A stretch of DNA of 64,000 nt, taken from contig CM037879.1 in assembly GCA_021292165.1 (NCBI GenBank), forward strand, positions 38,346,339-38,410,338. The letters run 5' to 3'. The notes below the pieces were generated by a model that saw only the letters and a list, made by a program, of their open reading frames with translations, was not told the DNA's origin and did not search any database. A program made the position numbers and the translations under genes. Below are positions 11,869 through 22,181 of the stretch, piece by piece. This stretch comes from Shinisaurus crocodilurus (Eukaryota; Chordata; Lepidosauria; Squamata; Shinisauridae). Position 1 is the stretch's first letter. The number at the start of each line of letters is the position of its first letter.

Positions 11869-12728
11869 TGAGAAGGTGGACTCACTGAGAGAGGGGTCCC
11901 CCATTGAGGGTGTCTTCAGCAAGGGCCCTCAAAAACCCAGAGCCGGCACTTCCATCCTGCCTAGAATTCCACAACGAATTCTCTGAATCGGGAAACCAAA
12001 TACCAGCATGAAGGCACAGCCCTGGTGACAAGATTTCCATGCAGAAAGAACAGGAGTCCTGAGTAGAATTCTTCCACCTGAGAAACAATTTCATTCCCTT
12101 CAGGCTACCGTGTATGTGACACAATGAGGATGGTTGTGGAGGGAACTTTCGCAGCAAGGGCTTCTGACATGGTGACAATTAGCGGCTGTTGCAATGGCCT
12201 TTTTGCACAGAACGGGGGGGGGGGGTATTTTCAAGTTGTATCCACTCTGAGTGTTTTTGACAAAGTGGCAGCTTTTCTTTAATTGAGCCAGGGGCAAGGT
12301 ATTTTATTTAATTGTGCCATTTAGGGCCAATCTAGATGTTTGCCTGATACCTAGCATGTCACTATGCATCTTGGTTTATTTTAATAAATTACAGGTGAGT
12401 GCATGGAGAGGGCGGGATCCTCCCCATGAACACAGCATACAGGAAAAGGGGGCTTATCTTTTCCCTTTCTAGTGCCATCAGAACCAAAATTCCACCAATG
12501 GGAAGTTTTTGCCAAAGCATTCTTGCTGCACGGAGGATGGTTTTGATTCTGATTGCATAGGGGAGGGAAGAAATAAGCCTCCCCTCCCCAGGCCCATGTG
12601 CTGTGCTCCCAATAAGAATTCCCACCCCCAGTGCGCCTGTAATTTCTAAAAGTAACAAGGGAAACATAGCTACACCCTATGCATTGAGCATACTAGGACG
12701 TTTGGTCCTATGCATTAAATGTAGTGAC

Positions 12729-13119
12729 CTGGTCTGCATGACACAACAGCCCACCATGGGTTAATTTACCCATGGAGGCTGACACATTGTGCTGGGCACC
12801 CACGGGTGCCATTTTTGCATGGTGCCCATGGGTGCCTGGCTTGCCGTGGGTTGTTGTGTTGTGCAAACCAAAGCGGCAGGGGTTGTGTGAGGGTTAGACA
12901 AATCTCAAATAACCCATAGCTTGTTTTAGGGTTATTGGAGGGTTGTCTAACCCTCAAACAACCCCTGCCACTTGGGTTCGCATGACACAACAACCCACGG
13001 CAAAACAGGCGCCAAGAGTGCTGTGCAAAAATGGCGCCCACAGGCACTCGGCATGACACAACAGCCTCCACTGGTAAATTAACCCACGGTGGGCTGTCAT
13101 GTTGTGTGAACCAGCCCAG
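12729..13119. mobile_element. foldback element, complete short form
   Basis: A palindrome of about 390 bp: the left TGCATGACACAACAGCCCAC and right GTGGGCTGTCATGTTGTGTG are inverse, with further inverted blocks inside (GCACCCATGG-like, ACAACCCCTGCC) around a centre near 12,910-12,940 (AACCCATAGCTTGTTTTAGG). Confidence 0.85.
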
Positions 13120-13184
13120 CATTTCATTTGACCCTTAGTTAGAAACGATTCTAAGGCAATCTAAACATCTAAATTCCCATTTAA

Positions 13185-13398
13185 CAGGGGAGGCTGGTGA
13201 CTCCTGTGTCAGTGGGGGCTCCTTACCCATTGCAGCTTTTATTCTGAGCTTTATAGGAGCTATCCATGGTGCTGTACTCCATCCCCAAAATAGGTTCACC
13301 GCCGTGGAGCACCATGGATAGTTCCTATAAAGCTCAGAATAAAAACTGCAATGGGTAAGGAGCCTCACTGACACAGGACGGAGCCACCAGCCTCCCTG
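13185..13398. mobile_element. long-armed palindromic hAT-type MITE
   Basis: Starts CAGGGGAGGCTGGTGACTCC and ends GAGCCACCAGCCTCCCTG. The 8-bp duplication is CCATTTAA (13177-13184) and CCATTCAA (13399-13406), 7/8. Arms of about 90 bp are nearly perfect complements around TCCATCCCCAAAATAGG. Confidence 0.93.
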
Positions 13399-13887
13399 CC
13401 ATTCAAACACAAAGCTTTATATGTTATGTGCCAAGCGGAAATCTCTATTTGGTGGCACTGGACTAAACTACATGCCACATTAAATACGTAGCATGCAGAT
13501 AATCCTAACCCTTCCTTTAAGCTTCAAGTAAGCACTCACAACCCTATTCTGGATAGTTAAAAGCAGCACAGGTTGGTAGGGGGAAATTTAAACCTCCCCC
13601 CTCCCCACAGCTGCTTTTTCTTTGCAGACTTAAAAAAGAGTGCTCTTTTTCTGTGTCAGGCTCAAACTTCAGTAAGGGCCATAGCTTTGTACTCTGAAGG
13701 TCCCAGCTTCAATTCCTGATGTCTCCACCAGCTAGGGCTGGGAAAGACTCCCGTCTGAAAAGCCGCTGCCAGCCGGTGCAGATTAGCGCACCCCAAACTG
13801 GTGCCCTCCAGACGTTTTGGAGAACTCCCATCAGGCTCAATCAGCATGGCCAATTCTCAGGCAATTATGGAAGTTGTTGTGATCCAG

Positions 13888-14413
13888 TTTAGTTTCCAAG
13901 CTATCATGAATCGCAATTAGATGTCGGCAGTGCTTTTTTTCTGGAGAAAAGGGTACCGGAACTCTTGGATTACATTTCCTCGGGAGTAGATGGCAATTAA
14001 ATTGTAATGCAATTAATAGAAGAAAAGGTGCTGGAACTCAGTTCCGGTGAGTTCCACCAGAAAAAAAGCCCTGGATGTCGGACTCGGAGAAATCTGCAAT
14101 GGATTGAAATTTGTGTGGATTTCTATGACTCCGACTTGTGTATTCTCAGGCAGACCGGCTTCTTCTGAGTCATGCGGATCCTGTGGACTTGCGTATTTTT
14201 ACTTGGGGGGGGGGATTTGTGCTAATTCACATCAGTACTAATTCGAATTAGCTAATGTACCAATGCGAATTAGCTCTAATTTGAAATAGTGCAGGTAGAA
14301 TGAAATTCTGGTTGAAAAAACCGATTCCATCAATGAGCAGATAACGGAATGAAAGATGCCTGACAAGCCGTGAAATATAGACGGAACGGGTTTAATAAAA
14401 TCCGTACATCCCT
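13888..14413. mobile_element. level-3 insertion, unnamed element
   Basis: Begins TTAGTTTCCAAGCTATCATG and ends AATCCGTACATCCCTA. The first 33 bp recur at about 16,600-16,633, next to another small inverted-repeat element. The interior has AATTAGCT-type inverted words. The exact ends are uncertain. Confidence 0.5.
13928..14073. mobile_element. level-4 palindromic hAT-type MITE, perfect target duplication
   Basis: Starts CAGTGCTTTTTTTCTGGAGA and ends CCACCAGAAAAAAAGCCCTG; GATGTCGG flanks it at 13920-13927 and 14074-14081 (8/8). It is 146 bp. Confidence 0.96.
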
Positions 14414-14500
14414 ACGTGGTGGGCACCAGGTTGAGGAAAGCTTCTGTAAACAATACTGAGCCAGATGGACCAGTGCTTGGACTCAGTATAAGGTTCCTCC

Positions 14501-16190
14501 CTGCCCATGTGGCCTCATTCTCCTGCTACAGACATGGGAAGACCCTTTCTCCAGTTCTCAGGGATGGGCTGGCAAAATCTTCCCAGTTTCGGAAGTGTTG
14601 GACTTCAGTTTGCAGCGGCCTGCAGCAAAGACTTCTCCCTCCTCACCACCCGTTTCCTAAAATTCTTTTTACTCCTGTGGGGAAATGGGGGCAGCAGTTT
14701 CCTCAAAAATGACCCTGGAAGGGGGCATTGAGGACATCACTAGGACTAGTGCTGCCACCGCCTTCCCACAGTGGCAAAAAAAAAGATGAAGGAACCGTTT
14801 GTGTCGGCCATTACAAATGTAAGTCCTCCTCCCATGCAGGGCCAGCCCTGCCATTAGGCAGAGTGAGGCAACTGCCTCAGGCAACAGATGCTGGGGGGCA
14901 GCTCCCCCAGCCGTCCCTCCTGCGCCCCCCCCCCGCTATTTTCCTCACTTGGAGGACAGAGCCTGCTGCCCTCAGGTGAGGTGGTGAACTTCATCCCACT
15001 GCTAGTGTTGAAGTCAGATTCAATTGCCAATTCAGTCGGCTTCTGTTCATGGAATGGCATGGGGTGGGCGCAATCTTTCCCTTTGCCACAGCCAGAGCAA
15101 TGTCTTGGCCCGCCCTTTCCTCCCCAAACTGGCAAGATTTTTCCTCTCTGGGAAGGTTGTGGGGTCCTTCCGCCCACTCTTTCATGTCCCCCATTCCTCT
15201 ATGAATATGCCTGAGAGAAGTTTCATTTGGGACGTTCAGCACAGCACTAGTATAAAGCAGTTTCTTATGCTCCTAGCAATCCCGGATCGACACGTAGCAG
15301 CATGTCATTCTGGTCTGGGACTGTTTTATTTATTGAATGGCAAGTGGAGTGAGCGGGTATGCTCTGTCCTACCTGCTCAACATAAGCTCAAACCACTCTT
15401 TGTACCATGGCAATGCAAAGAGCCTTAACGGATCAGGCTGTTCTATGGCTTACAGCAGAAGAGGCTGTGATGTAGGCAACGGCTCACCTTGGTCATCTTC
15501 AGGATGGAAAAACCACTTCCCAGTTCACATTTGGGTGGTCTGGAAACCACAGCCACTCACGGCGAGACCCTTGACTCATACCTGTCAGGGTAGCCAGGCA
15601 TCTTAACCATCTGGTCACCCAGAGTCAAGTAAAGAATCGATGATTGGCTCAGCCAATCACAAAGCGATTCCGTTGCATTTCTCTTGAGGATGGCTTTGTT
15701 TCCAGCATAGCGAGAAGATGTTTGTTACCATATTTTCCCAGAGATCTTCCAGAGCTTCTAAGCTGTATTACAGTTTAAACAAAGGCCTCATCAGCAGCGC
15801 AGCAGCTCCAAAAGGACTCCGGCTCTTTCATAAATCCCCGAGCCTGTAAATCTGGGAGGGCCCACACCCTAGACATTCCTATGTCACAGACTAACAGCCT
15901 CTCTAATTACGAGGTGTGGCATATCTGGACAAGAGACAGCTAATCCTTCAGAAGTGGATGTCATTCTACATTTACCCCAGATTTCTTCCTCCACTTGGCA
16001 TATGGAAATGCAAAGCAACAGGGACATTGAAACAAACAAAAACAAAACTCAACAACAATATTTAGCTCATGGGTCAGACTCAGTGGGATTGTTAAGGGTG
16101 ATTAACAGTAAATTGTTATAAAGAAGAGCTGTGCTCCAAGTGCAGGATTCATATCCTGCTCCAGTTGCTACACCTCGATTCGTTATTGCT
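14501..16190. other. unassigned stretch with half-MITE pieces
   Basis: 14,842-14,900 resembles one end of the CAGGGCCAGCCC-type element. 15,250-16,190 looks unique and non-coding. Confidence 0.5.
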
Positions 16191-16196
16191 ACACCT

Positions 16197-16424
16197 AGAG
16201 CCAATGTGGCATAGTGGTTAGAGCATTGGACTGAGACTCAGGAGATCCGGGTTCAAGTCCCCACTTGGCCATGAAACTCACTGCGTGACTTTGGGCCAGT
16301 CACTGAGTCTCAGCCTAACCTACTTCACAGGGTTGTTGTGAGGTAAAATGGAGAGGAGGATTATGTAAGCCGCCTTGGGTTCCTTTGCAGGAAAAAAGGT
16401 GGGATATAAGTATATTAAATAAAT
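16197..16424 (+). mobile_element. Sauria-like tRNA SINE, full length
   Basis: The head has TGGCATAGTGGTTAGAGC and GGGTTCAAGTCCCC (A- and B-box-like), then the body CTCACTG...GGGCCAGTCACTGAGTCTCA and a LINE-like tail (GTAAGCCGCCTTGGGTTCCT, GGGATATAAG) ending AAATAAAT. The family assignment is from general resemblance to squamate Sauria SINEs. Confidence 0.85.
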
Positions 16425-16632
16425 ACGTTCATGTGTTTTGTGAACTGCATCAGGTTAACTGGTCATTTCACACAATGCTTTCTTTTTCTCATGACAAAAG
16501 TCAAGGTGCATTGACTTTTCCAGAGGACTTTGCCATGTGGAACTGGCCTTGTGAATACTGTGACCAAGTTTCGAGGGTTGACTAATCACATCTAGGTTTA
16601 ATTTAGTTTCCAGGCTATCGTGAAGCGCAATT

Positions 16633-16807
16633 AGAGATGTGAAGTCTTGGGGCGGGGGGAGGAAAAAACTGGGGAGGAGAAACCTGGAAAAAAATCTGAA
16701 AAAATCCACCGCACCCACCCCAATTTTTCAAAAAAAAATCCCTAGGGAAAAAACAGGAATTCTCCCCTCCCATTTTTTCTGTGTCCTTTTCCAGTTCTTC
16801 ACATCTT
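16633..16807. mobile_element. small inverted-repeat element
   Basis: GATGTGAAGTCTTGG near the left end and CCAGTTCTTCACATC near the right end are imperfect inverse repeats; the interior is A-rich with TTTTTC runs. Confidence 0.55.
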
Positions 16808-16872
16808 TCATCACAACTGAGTTGCTGAAGGTCAGTTTATACATGTAAGAGAATAATAATGTGATAATGGGA

Positions 16873-17355
16873 GGGTTCGCATGACACGAGAAGCCACACT
16901 GTGTAGAAAGCTACGCAGTGTGGCTTATAAGCCACCCTACCCCCGATGCACCCAACAGACGATCAGGCACATTGGGGGTAGGGTGCCCCCTTCTCCCACC
17001 TCGGTCCTCCCACCGGTATCCCAGAGGACCCCACAGGAGTATCAAGGTTCCCCTCCAGCGGTGGGGGGGGCATGGATTGCTGACATCTCTCACCCCAGCT
17101 CACAAGGAGGCCCCACGAGCCGGGTGAAGAATGTCAGCGCCACTGCTCCTTGCCAGTGGCCCACATGCGCAATGGTGGCAAGGAGCAGTGGATGGAGGAG
17201 CCAAGCCACACACTTTCCTTGGTCAACTCGTGAGTTGGTCAAGCAGATCAAGGATTCCCCCTCCCCGCCTCGTGCCACAGCCACTTGGCGGCTGAAATGC
17301 TGGGTGGGGAAATGATCTTACAAGCTAGGGGGGCTTGTAATGTTTTGTGAACCCA
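16873..17355. mobile_element. foldback-ended element with unrelated interior
   Basis: Ends are GGGTTCGCATGACACGAG and TTACAAGC...TTTTGTGAACCCAG; the interior (16,940-17,310) does not match the other members. It lies directly left of hAT copy 1. Confidence 0.65.
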
Positions 17356-17403
17356 GTCAATGTGTGGTGAACAGCCTCCATATGTCCATCCCCCCTGTCT
17401 TTA

Positions 17404-18375
17404 CAGGGATGGGGACTCGGACTCGAGGACTCGACTCGTGAGTCGGACTGAGTCCCCCCTCTGACTCGACTCGGACTCGAGTCCCAATATTTTTAATGGG
17501 ACTCGAGACCAAGGACTCTTCAACATCCCTAGGCTATGCCAGAAGGAGTGGAGAGGAGCGTGATTGCCGGCTAAGAGCGCATGGAAGCGAGGTGTGCTGC
17601 TGCTCGGCCACTATGGACGGCTACCAGGAGTGCAGCCCCAACAGTGTGTCAAGATTTATTTTGATTGATGTGTTGCGTACTTGGGAGAGGCAGAAGAAGG
17701 ACCTGAGATTACTCTGTGTGGCTGCTCTGAGTGTGTTTCTGGTTCCAGCAAGTTCATCACCAGTGGAGCGGGTGTTCAGTGAGGGTGGAATTGTGATGAG
17801 ATCTCACCGTTCCAGAATGGGGGCCAAACATTTAGAAATAATCATGTTCCTCAAATGCAACATGGATAAGTTTTAGGAAGTACAGCAAGTTTATTTTTTA
17901 AAATCATTTTTCTAAAATGCAACTTTTCAGACATTTTGGGTTTGGCTGCCTCTGCCTGCCTGCCTGGGGTTCCCAGCCTCCTCTGCCTGCCTGGTCTCTT
18001 CTTGACCAGTTCAACAGTTGAATTGTCCAAGACAAAGGCCTCTGCTTGCCTGCTTTGGGGTTCCCTGCCTCCTCTGCCTGCCTGGTTATTTTGGGTTTGT
18101 CTGCCTGGTCTGTTCTTGCCAAAAATCAGTTGCAGAGTTTTGAAATAAAAAGGCACACTTGTGCCTAGAATTTATTTAAGCCACACATCTGAAGTAGCCG
18201 TATTTTGTTGGGAAAACCCCCCATTGATTTTAATAGGGACTCGTGGAGTCAGCTTTGGGAGTGACTTGTGACTCGTGAGTCACCATTTTGGACCAAGGAC
18301 TCGGACTCGAGACTCGGGTCCAAAGACTCGTGACTCGACTCGTGACTCAAGACCAAGGACTCTTCAACATCCCTG
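17404..18375 (+). mobile_element. hAT DNA transposon, internally deleted, with transposase C-terminal remnant
   Basis: The 972-bp element starts CAGGGATGGGGACTCGGACT and ends CTCTTCAACATCCCTG, flanked by TGTCTTTA (17396-17403) and CGTCTTTA (18376-18383), a 7/8 match 8-bp target duplication. CAGGGATG termini and 8-bp duplications are hallmarks of hAT elements. Both ends carry dense arrays of GACTCG/CGAGTC motifs. The interior keeps the last part of a transposase gene. This is copy 1 of three in the window. Confidence 0.93.
17640..17876 (+). pseudogene. hAT transposase C-terminal dimerisation region (remnant)
   Basis: A frame open from about 17496 to a TAG at 17874-17876 contains LRLLCVAALSVFLVPASSSP, then VERVFSEGG...RSHRSRM...MFLKCN. 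This is the conserved hAT C-terminal dimerisation motif (typically VPASSAPVERVFS...MRPHRARM...FLKCN). The catalytic DDE core and BED zinc finger are absent, so it cannot be an active transposase. The upstream 45 or so residues show no family similarity. Confidence 0.88.
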
Positions 18376-18383
18376 CGTCTTTA

Positions 18384-19654
18384 CCACTTCAGGTTGCAGG
18401 TGGAGTTTGTATATTTAAATACTTCCCCAACTACATATAGAGTTCAGCCTAGTCAAGGACTGATGCATACTATTTTTCTATGTGCAGGGAGGGTCCCCAT
18501 GGGAGAACATTCAAACGTTTGATCCCCTCCGCAATAAACACATGCACTGCTGCAGACTGAAATGGCACAGTCCAGGAAAAGCTTTACCACTTGATTTTGC
18601 AGAACGTATGAACTGGCCCTGAGGCTGAGTGTTCACAACAGTGTGCCAGGATCACTGAAAATGTCATCATGTATTTGCTTCATATAGTTAAAAAAATAAA
18701 TTGAAATTCTTCTAATGGTAGAAAGCAACTTGGGCCTCTTCCAAGCCAGAAAGTAACACAATGCTGGCACATTGCATTCATCGAACCTGCCTGTATAAGG
18801 GCACTCGTAAGATCAAGAAAGAAACAAGGAGGTGCTCCAATGGTGCAAAACGTGGGTGCACGTCAAGAATAAGATGGCAAAGTTTAACTTCGGGGACTCT
18901 CTTTGGTTTCAGCTTTGTTGAGAAACGCCCAGGCTTCTCCTTTGTTGTTGAATGTTAAGCTCCTCTTATTAGACAAAGATTTAACAAATGTTTTGGCCAC
19001 AAGAGAAATTATCTCATTCCCTAAGAGCAAGGATTTCACAGGTGATGATTAACTGGAAGATCACAGAGATTAAAGTTAGAAAGGAGCTATTAGGTCAGGT
19101 CGTCCCTCCCTGAGGGCAGGTGCGGAAGTGTTCATTACGGTATATTTCTCTACTTTCTTGTCCAGTCTCGTTTAAATGGCTCAGACAAAGCAGCCTTCAC
19201 AAATTCCATCCAACAGGCCTCCTGCCTCTTGTCTCAAGGTGTTGTTTTTTTTTAACATCCATTTGTTGACTCAGGTTATTGTCCCCGAAGAGTGTTGACC
19301 CTTTATACTTGGGAAGTTTGCACTAGGACTGCCTGTCAGACCCGGCTTCTGCAGAATTCTCAAGGATTATGTGGGGAGGCAAGCAAGGTCCAAGGTGAAG
19401 CAGAGATGGGTGGGAGATGGCCCTTAAAAAGGCTGGGCAAAGTACCAGCAATGGCTGGGTGGGTCAAGGAGAGGAGAGCAATTGTTCGGAGGGTTATATG
19501 TGCATTAATCTCCAAGCCCAGGTATTCATAGTAAAATAATAACCATGCTTTGCAACAGAGACATTTCCTACTATGTCCATGTATGGTGCGTGGGGGGCAG
19601 ACATTATGGGTGAACCATCCTGAAGCAGTTGGCCATAGGCACTAATTTAGTCCT
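18384..19654. other. unassigned non-coding stretch
   Basis: No coding similarity or inverted-repeat ends recognised. Confidence 0.5.
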
Positions 19655-20040
19655 GAAAATAGGGTGGTCATGTGTCCTACTTTGCAGAGGGCAGTCCTCT
19701 ATCTGAAGAGCTGTCAGAGAACAGTCCTCTATTTGAAGGTGTTCTCTATTCGAAGGGCTGTCCAGTTCAAGTCCGTTTTAAAGATAAAGAACCATAAGGA
19801 GGGAGACCAGCCAGGGCCTGAATTGGCCCATCAAGGGTTAGCAGCACCTGGAGAGCAGACTGAGCAAGGCACACAGGTCAATGGTCAGGCTTCCCACTAT
19901 GGTGAGATCTATTGTATTCCTTTTAAAATTATAGTTATTTCTAAACTGGAATATATACAAATAAATTTGCATGTGCAAACATTATGCAAATCTGTGTCCT
20001 CTTTTTCGGTGGTGCATAAGCAGCCATGTCAACAGTTTCC
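19655..20040 (+). mobile_element. DNA-transposon-like repeat (uninterrupted copy)
   Basis: The segment starts AGGGTGGTCATGTGTCC and shares a series of blocks (GCAGTCCTCTATCTGAAGAG, GATCTATTGTATTCC, TCCTCTTTTTCGGTG) with 31240-31790. The ends resemble an imperfect inverted repeat (GGGTGGTCA against TGGCCACCC in the second copy). The family is not named. Confidence 0.55.
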
Positions 20041-21331
20041 TCTATTTTAGTTTTGTTTCACTTTAGTTTCATACAAGAAGAACCAGCAACAAAAAAGTTG
20101 CAGTGTCAAGTGCTCTTGTTCAGGGTTTCAGCCAGCCAAATATGCCCTTTTCCAGGATACTCTATTCCATTACCCCTTCCCCGTGGTTTTCACCTCCCCC
20201 GCCCACCATGGACAGCATGCTCTGTCCTCATTGGTCTGTTTTTGGATCCCCTCCCCGACACACACACACCTTAGCATGTTTTTCCTAAATTATTTTTGTA
20301 CTTCAGCAAACCTCGGGGGTTCCTTCCTCTCGTGCGTGGGTGGCATCATTTTGGCTACTGCAGAATTCTCACTCAAATAATAAGTTTGCTATTAGTATAT
20401 AGAAATGTTACCCTGTTTTTCCACAAAACATACTAAAAAATGGCTAAACAAAACAAAACACACCAAAAGTACATCAAAGCATCAAAAAGTTTAAAACTGA
20501 CCAATCACCAGTATTAAATTTTACTTCAAGGGGACGATTGTGGTCCTTGGGCCATGAATTCAATCACACCTCTGGCACAGAGAAGTGTTTTGACTAAGTA
20601 CGTTTGGCTAAGGATATTTTGATTTGAAAAGAATACCTAATATGAACGGGTGACAAGGTTCATGCAGACTGCTCTTCTCCCCCCACCCCCAGCCGCTGCC
20701 ACACACACATCCTGGGGGCAGAGTGGGGGGGAGGGAGGGAGGGCTGACAGAACTTGTCGCCTAATCTAGGATTTACTTTTTTTCTGCCCTGTCAGGGACT
20801 CTTGATCTGGGGCAGAAGAGAAAAGCCTCCAATGAGGCTTTACGTTTTAAATCCTTCATTCTGAAAGCGTGAGGCATCTGTGTGCAGCGAGCCTATCTGA
20901 CAGGCGTTGGACCCAGGGGAGGATCAGCTTCAAGAAGCTGTGCCATTGATCAGCTCGGCTTCTCTCCCTTCATTTCCTGCAGCGTCTCTAAATCGTGTGT
21001 GGGGTGTGTGATTTCCCTTAGCAGCTGCCTTGACAGAGAATAACCTAGATTTCCATTACCTAGCAATTCCCATAGGCAGGTCTCGTAGGTAGCTTCACCC
21101 ACCAGGCCCCATAGCTGCTGCAGGCTCAGTTCCCTTCCCTTCTCTCACCAGGTCATAACACTGGACGGAATGGCTAGGTATCAAAGGGGAAGCCTGCAGA
21201 ACCCTGCTTACTGTCTCCAAGGGTGGTTTGCCATGCTCTCTGTTAGAGTTGCTGCCCTTTCTCTGGCGGAGCTCCTGCGGCTTTAAAAGCCACATGGCTG
21301 GCAAAAATGCGAGACGGGCAGCGAATAAATT
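20041..21331. other. unassigned, unique-looking stretch
   Basis: 20,840-21,070 is balanced in composition and free of recognisable repeats, so it could be a conserved non-coding element. That is only a suggestion. Confidence 0.35.
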
Positions 21332-21662
21332 TAGGGATGTGCGTTGAGCTCTATTGGGGGGTGGAAGTCCAGCAAACTCGCCGGGCTCGACCCCTGAGCT
21401 CTGCTTGCCCTACCTTTTCCCCAGCTCGATTCGCATTCTTGCGAGCCCAGCCAGGGAAAGTGACTTCCGGGTTCCGGTGCTATGTTGTTTACGTAGAAAA
21501 CGGCCTAATTTGTGCAAATTTGTCCATCATTTGCACAATTAGGCCATTTTCTACATAAACAACATAACACCAGGAACCTGGAAGTTCAGTGAGCACCTCA
21601 GCTGGCGCTCGCTCTCGGCTCGCATGCCACAAGTCGAGTGCCAGGCGGGTTGCCCATCCCTA
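21332..21662. mobile_element. palindromic MITE with TAGGGATG ends
   Basis: Starts TAGGGATGTGCG and ends TTGCCCATCCCTA. A strong central hairpin (ATGTTGTTTACGTAGAAAAC with its complement, then GGCCTAATTTGTGCAAATTTG) covers about 21,450-21,600. Confidence 0.8.
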
Positions 21663-21864
21663 AAAGTGAGCGACACAGTGTCGGCTCATGCTTTCGGAGG
21701 GGGGCCCTGGGGCTTGATGCCGAGTAGGGCTGCCTCCTTGCCCCTGTCCATTCACTTGTTGTCTCCCTGTATGCCCAATCTGTACCACCCCTGCCCAGAA
21801 GGAGAGAGTGAGGCAAGTGGTGACAGCTGTCCCTTCGCCTTGCTCTTGTCATCACTTATTATAT

Positions 21865-22181
21865 CAAGGGTGTGAAACCTATTTCATGCTGAGGCCCGAA
21901 TTCAACTCCGGAGACGCTTTCGGGGGCTGCATTCCATTGGTGGGCGGGGCCAAAGGCAAAGGAGGCGGGACCCAAAATACAAAAAAATACCAGTGTGTTG
22001 TAGCTTAAAGCTCTTACTGCTGGTAACTAAGCCTTAGGAAAGGCATTTCAACCTTTTAGAAGGGGGGGGTCACAAAAGCCAGGAACCCACCAAACGATCA
22101 ATGCTTGGGGGAAAGGGGCACGGCTATCTGGAGAACCATGGGGGCTACTTCGGCTCTTGGGCCTACGATTGCCCGCCCCTG
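21865..22181. mobile_element. hAT-type MITE, CAGGGGTG group, diverged
   Basis: Starts CAAGGGTGTGAAACC and shares the internal blocks of 30839-31208 (GGGGGCTGCATTCCATTGG, CTCTTACTGCTGGTAACTAA). It ends CCGCCCCTG. No clear target duplication is left. Confidence 0.75.

Larger units (their letters stand above)
13786..14445. mobile_element. level-2 MITE (CAGCCTTTCCCAACCTGG group), split
   Basis: Left part ACCCCAAACTGGTGCCCTCC to about 13887; right part GGGCACCAGGTTGAGGAAAG at 14420-14445. The remainder is inserted DNA. Confidence 0.78.
13676..14500 (+). mobile_element. tRNA-Ala-derived SINE containing a stack of nested insertions
   Basis: SINE parts: 13676-13785 (GAAGGTCCCAGCTTCAATTC, AGCTAGGGCTGGGAAAGAC) and 14446-14500 (AATACTGAGCCAGATGGACC, CTCAGTATAAGG). 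Level 2 is a MITE at 13786-14445, split by level 3 at about 13888-14413, which contains level 4 at 13928-14073. Confidence 0.85.

Noticed and set aside
14854..15428. Possible gene (overlapping frames of 83-134 codons on both strands)
   Set aside because: No recognised domain; frames overlap on opposite strands and the left part resembles a MITE end.
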